NCBI GenBank assembly: GCA_036794395.1
Contig: DAIRGS010000041.1
Location: 1-34,055 of the forward strand
Length of the DNA stretch: 34,055 nucleotides
Direction of reading: 5' to 3'
Source: DASXMX01 sp036794395
GTDB lineage: Bacteria > Planctomycetota > Phycisphaerae > Tepidisphaerales > Tepidisphaeraceae
Shown here: piece after piece, positions 31,113 through 34,055 of the stretch
How positions within the stretch are numbered: the first letter of the stretch is position 1
Layout of the letters: each line of letters begins with the position of its first letter
Program-made: the position numbers and the translations under genes
Notes under the pieces: generated by a model
The model's database searches: none
What the model was told of the DNA's origin: nothing
The model's input: only the letters and a program-made list of their open reading frames with translations

Positions 31113-32723
31113 ATGGCGCAGGTAGTGGTACAAGGTGAGGGCGCATTGGACGATTCAGGATTAACTCCTGGACAACGTCGAAGCGTGTTCGCCGCGAGCT
31201 TTCTGACCCTTATCGCGGCCGGCATGGGCTTCGCCATCCGCGCCGGAATTCTTTCCGACTGGGGGGCCCAATTTGGGTTTACGAAGACGGACTTGGGCGT
31301 AATTGCCGGCGCTGGGTTAGCCGGCTTCGGCATTACGATTATTTTCTTTTCATTCTTTGCCGACACGGTCGGATATAAGGCACTTTTAAGTCTGGCGTTC
31401 ATTCTTCTGCTGCTGTCCGCCATAATCACCCTGTCCGCGACGCCGATCTATCACGCGAAAGGCTACACCGCAACCTACTGGACGCTTTACGTCGGAACAT
31501 TCATTTTCTCGCTGGCGATGGGCTTATGCGAGGCGGCAATTAATCCATTGACGGCCACGCTTTTCCCCAAGCAGAAGACGAAGTACCTCAACATCCTTCA
31601 CGCGGGGTGGCCCCTGGGTCTCATGATCGGCGGGCTGGTGAATTACGTTGCTATCGGTCATGTGCGATGGGAAATCCTCGCCAGCCTTTACTTGCTTCCA
31701 ACCTTCTATTTTGGATTCCTGGTTTTTAAAAACCCGTTCCCCATTTCCGAAGCGAAGGCGGCTGGAATCTCCCTGATGCAGATGATCGGCGCGGTATTTG
31801 CGCCGCTGCTTCTCTTCCTGTTCCTGATCCATGCAATGATTGGGTACGTCGAACTTGGAACCGACAGTTGGATCCAAAACATCTTGAACAACACGCTAGG
31901 AAGCAGTGCCAGTTTGCTGTTTGCGTATACGTCCATCCTGATGGTCGTCCTTCGACTCCTTGCCGGTCCCATCATTCACAAGCTCAACCCGCTCGGCCTG
32001 CTCTGCTTGGCCGCGTGCTGCGGCGCAGTTGGCCTCTATTTCCTCGGTTCGAACAATACTGGCATTCTCATCTGGGCCGCGGCAACAGTCTTTGCCATCG
32101 GCAAGAGTTTCTACTGGGGCACAATGCTGGGCGTCATCGGTGAGCGGTTCCCCCGCGGAGGCGCAGTCGCCATGGGCCTTTCTGGCGGGATTGGAATGCT
32201 TTCCGCAGGCTTCCTGGGCGGCCCAGGTATCGGATACACCTATGACTATAAGGCGACCCACCAGCTTGAAAACGTCGCCCCTGATACTTACAAGCGCGTA
32301 GCTGCGCAGGACCCGAACCACTTCCTTTTCTTTCCCCCAATTCATGGCCTTGACGGCCAGAAGGCGGAGATTATCCAAACTGAGGCCAAGCAATTAACGG
32401 CCGACCTGGCTAAAAAGCCGGGCGATGAAGGCCTGCAAAAGCTGAACACTTGGTACACAACGGTCGAACAACCGTATGTCTCAACCGATAAGACGGCGGT
32501 GACCGAAGCCGTCATATATGGTGGACGCCGGGCACTGCAGATCACCTCGGCCATCCCCGCCGCCATGGCGTGCTGCTACCTGCTACTCGTGTTCTACTTC
32601 ATAGCACGCGGGGGCTACAAAGCCGTGCACCTTGATGCGAGTGGCCGCGAATACGAAGTTGCCCACACTGCGGCCGGGGAAGAAGCGATTGAGGCCGGTG
32701 CAACCACGAGTAATCAAGCTTGA
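31113..32723 (+). CDS. MFS transporter with a long loop before the last helix
   Basis: This 536-residue permease of the major facilitator superfamily has GFAIRAGILSDWGAQFG at helix 1 and SFFADTVGYKALL, the A-motif-like loop after helix 2. A large polar insertion at about residues 374-478 lies between the penultimate and last helices, where most MFS proteins have a short turn. The C-terminus is a soluble tail. The substrate is unknown; related planctomycete transporters lie next to DUF1080 sugar proteins, as here. GGAG precedes the ATG by 5 bases. The upstream leader has an imperfect duplication of TTCATTT..TTTTTGGC at 31061-31104. Confidence 0.85.
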   Translation: MAQVVVQGEGALDDSGLTPGQRRSVFAASFLTLIAAGMGFAIRAGILSDWGAQFGFTKTDLGVIAGAGLAGFGITIIFFSFFADTVGYKALLSLAFILLLLSAIITLSATPIYHAKGYTATYWTLYVGTFIFSLAMGLCEAAINPLTATLFPKQKTKYLNILHAGWPLGLMIGGLVNYVAIGHVRWEILASLYLLPTFYFGFLVFKNPFPISEAKAAGISLMQMIGAVFAPLLLFLFLIHAMIGYVELGTDSWIQNILNNTLGSSASLLFAYTSILMVVLRLLAGPIIHKLNPLGLLCLAACCGAVGLYFLGSNNTGILIWAAATVFAIGKSFYWGTMLGVIGERFPRGGAVAMGLSGGIGMLSAGFLGGPGIGYTYDYKATHQLENVAPDTYKRVAAQDPNHFLFFPPIHGLDGQKAEIIQTEAKQLTADLAKKPGDEGLQKLNTWYTTVEQPYVSTDKTAVTEAVIYGGRRALQITSAIPAAMACCYLLLVFYFIARGGYKAVHLDASGREYEVAHTAAGEEAIEAGATTSNQA

Positions 32724-32751
32724 CCGCAAAAGCTGTGAGATAGAATTGAAA

Positions 32752-32785
32752 AACGTCCCGGCCGAACCAATTCGGCCGGGACGTT
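32752..32785 (+). terminator. Strong hairpin terminator after the MFS gene
   Basis: AACGTCCCGGCCGAA pairs perfectly with TTCGGCCGGGACGTT over 15 bases around CCAA. It is followed by GCGTTTCT, a weak T-rich tail, and preceded by GAAAA, so it can act on both strands. It lies 28 bases after the MFS stop codon and 58 bases from the convergent DUF1080 gene. Confidence 0.8.
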
Positions 32786-32843
32786 GCGTTTCTATCGATC
32801 CATAAACCGAATTCTTGATTTGATCAAAGAATCTGGAAAGAGC

Positions 32844-33581
32844 CTACTTCAGCTCCTTAATCTTCAAGTCCTTAAACTCAATCTCCATCGTAAACCCCTT
32901 GTGAAGCTGTAGGGCGAGCACGCCCTCCTTCAGCGCCATGGAGCTGTTATCCGTCATATCCGTCATGAGGTGCCCATTGATCGAATACGTGATGTGCGGC
33001 CCATCGCACACCACAACCGCCTCATTCCATCCACCCGTATGGATGAACTTCTTCAGCTCCGCATTGGACTCCGGAAGCTTGTCCACCTCACGCTTGCCCT
33101 CCGCCGTCCACACCGTCTTTTCGCCACGGTTGCTCAACGTCACCTGCCGGCCGGCCACCTTGGCTTCGTCATAAATCGACCCGTCGTAGCCCGTCTTCCC
33201 ATCCATATCCGCCTGATACCCGCCCACGCGCCAAGTCGCCGGGGTGATCACCTTCGACCGCAGCTGAATCCCGGAATTTCCATCCGGCGTCCCAAACTTG
33301 TATTTGAAGTGCAGCTCAAAATTCGCAAAGTTCTTCCCCTTATAAATCAAAAACGTCTGCTCCGATTTCTCCTTCTCCTCCTTCCCCACGATCGCCCCGT
33401 CCACCACCGACCAATACCCCGGCATCCCGTCCCACCCATTCAATGTCTTTCCATCAAACAAGCTCACGAACCCCTCCGCATCCGGCTTAGGCGCATCCGT
33501 CTTGGGCGCATCCTGCGCGCCCATTAACATCCCAGCCAGAGCCCATCCCATCGCCGCCTTCAAACAAATCCGTCGTGTCAT
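32844..33581 (-). CDS. DUF1080 (3-keto-disaccharide hydrolase-type) exported protein
   Basis: The 245-residue protein has a signal peptide (MTRRICLKAAMGWALAGMLM) with a possible twin-arginine motif TRRICLK. The mature part is one DUF1080 (LamG/jellyroll-like) domain: FVSLFDGKTLNGWDG, YWSVVDGAIVGKE, ELHFKYKFGTPDGNSGIQLRS, TYSINGHLMTDMTD and LALQLHKGFTMEIEFKDLKIKEL. Some family members hydrolyse 3-keto-disaccharides; the domain is greatly expanded in planctomycetes. The ATG at 33581 has GGAGG 7 bases upstream. It is convergent with the MFS transporter. Confidence 0.93.
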   Translation of the reverse strand: MTRRICLKAAMGWALAGMLMGAQDAPKTDAPKPDAEGFVSLFDGKTLNGWDGMPGYWSVVDGAIVGKEEKEKSEQTFLIYKGKNFANFELHFKYKFGTPDGNSGIQLRSKVITPATWRVGGYQADMDGKTGYDGSIYDEAKVAGRQVTLSNRGEKTVWTAEGKREVDKLPESNAELKKFIHTGGWNEAVVVCDGPHITYSINGHLMTDMTDNSSMALKEGVLALQLHKGFTMEIEFKDLKIKELK

Positions 33582-33644
33582 GCTCAATCCTCCAAATGTT
33601 GAATCCTCCCTAGATACACCGCCTCCTCAGCCTCGTTTCTACCC

Positions 33645-33764
33645 CAATTCCTAATCTTAATCCCAATCTCCATCTCATTTCCTCCCCAATATGCACGCAG
33701 CTTTCGCGCGAGCGTTCAGATTAGGATTAGGATTAGGATTAAGATTAAGAGTAGGATTAAGATT
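33645..33764. repeat. GATTAR hexamer tandem array with an inverted counterpart
   Basis: A tandem run of hexamers (GATTAG three times, GATTAA twice, GAGTAG, GATTAA, GATT) spans 33719-33764. The complementary type, AATTCCTAATCTTAATCCC, lies at 33646-33664. The arrangement mirrors the element at 29508-29614. Confidence 0.8.
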
Positions 33765-33788
33765 CTGGGCTGGGCTTCCCCCTCCTCG

Positions 33789-33816
33789 TTTTCCATTTTC
33801 CATTTTCTATTTTCAA
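33789..33816. repeat. TTTTCYA heptamer repeat
   Basis: Four adjacent heptamers (TTTTCCA, TTTTCCA, TTTTCTA, TTTTCAA) lie 24 bases after the GATTAR array. Together these simple repeats fill the gap upstream of the DUF1080 gene, which is otherwise without genes. Confidence 0.75.
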
Positions 33817-33823
33817 TTATCCC

Positions 33824-34000
33824 TTACCCCCTCGCCCAACCCCTCAATTCCTCTCCCACCTTCCGAATGCACCCCGCCCACCCGAGCGGCGAGTAATCGT
33901 ACCCTAAAGCTCGAATCGCGCCATCCACACCGGAGCCGAGCGTCGTAACCGCATCCAACGTCGTTCGTCCAAGTACGTCGTAGCTGTAGGTGTGCGTGCT
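33824..34000 (-). pseudogene. RHS/YD-repeat protein fragment
   Basis: Reading on the minus strand, the frame encodes THTYSYDVLGRTTLDAVTTL and then GYDYSPLGWAG, ending at TAA. YSYDVLGR and GYDYSPLG are the hallmark YD-repeat motifs of RHS proteins. An in-frame stop (34001-34003) cuts it off directly upstream, so about 58 codons remain, with no start codon. It is a remnant of a larger RHS gene, or the coding tail after a frameshift near the window edge. Confidence 0.7.
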
Positions 34001-34055
34001 TTAGTCCTTAAACAAGCGAGTCCCCCGCCGTCTTGAGCGGAGTGGGCGGAAGCGC

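Noticed and set aside
33691..33948. Plus-strand ORF of 85 codons
   Set aside because: It translates the GATTAR hexamer and other simple repeats and then runs antisense to the RHS fragment.

Overview
The window looks like a chromosomal segment of a planctomycete, most likely from the Phycisphaerae or a related lineage. The basis is a combination of traits: PEP-CTERM sorted exported proteins, GloVer-type tandem repeats, a DUF1080 (3-keto-disaccharide hydrolase-type) protein, a TPR/GT41 SPINDLY-type glycosyltransferase, fairly GC-rich coding DNA, several GTG starts and many genes with no Shine-Dalgarno (SD) sequence. This is inference from gene content; there is no rRNA gene in the window to confirm it. 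A 10-N assembly gap lies at 9592-9601, so the sequence is a draft scaffold.

Region 1 (1-3480) is an accessory patch. It carries four poorly conserved small genes: two membrane proteins, one MltR/DUF4145-like protein and one orphan. They are separated by short G/T-rich repeats and by palindromic repeats resembling REP/RAYT or IS200/IS605-type element ends, and there is a stub copy of one gene's 5' end. No transposase is present. Region 2 (3487-7521) holds three exported PEP-CTERM proteins: a GloVer-repeat protein, a small unknown, and a PQQ-type glucose/sorbosone dehydrogenase. Between the first two is a gene apparently broken by a repeat array (4788-5164). Region 3 (7587-17310) carries a DUF2959 lipoprotein, an SRPBCC-epimerase fusion interrupted by the assembly gap, a TPR-GT41 protein, two lipoproteins, DNA polymerase IV, and a translationally coupled GT39/GT9 pair for envelope glycans.

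Region 4 (17570-24915) is a same-strand cluster: DUF502 membrane protein, hibernation factor, PTS EIIA, HPr, PTS enzyme I, and RNase E/G with a very long charged tail. It looks like a regulatory phosphorelay with no sugar permease, placed beside ribosome-hibernation and RNA-decay genes. The gaps around ptsH contain heptamer repeats, one of which can form a 33-bp stem. Region 5 (24968-32723) contains argC, ispG with a following Uma2-family gene, a secreted unknown, a DUF4149 membrane protein, endonuclease III and an MFS transporter. Region 6 (32844-34055) has the DUF1080 protein, hexamer and heptamer simple repeats, and a broken RHS/YD-repeat fragment.

I did not see a CRISPR array, an intact mobile element, a tRNA or an rRNA. 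The most unusual points are the repeat-disrupted gene, the recurring 6-7 bp tandem repeats that form long stems, the apparent leaderless start architecture of several genes, and the GT41 protein with a substituted active-site histidine position.
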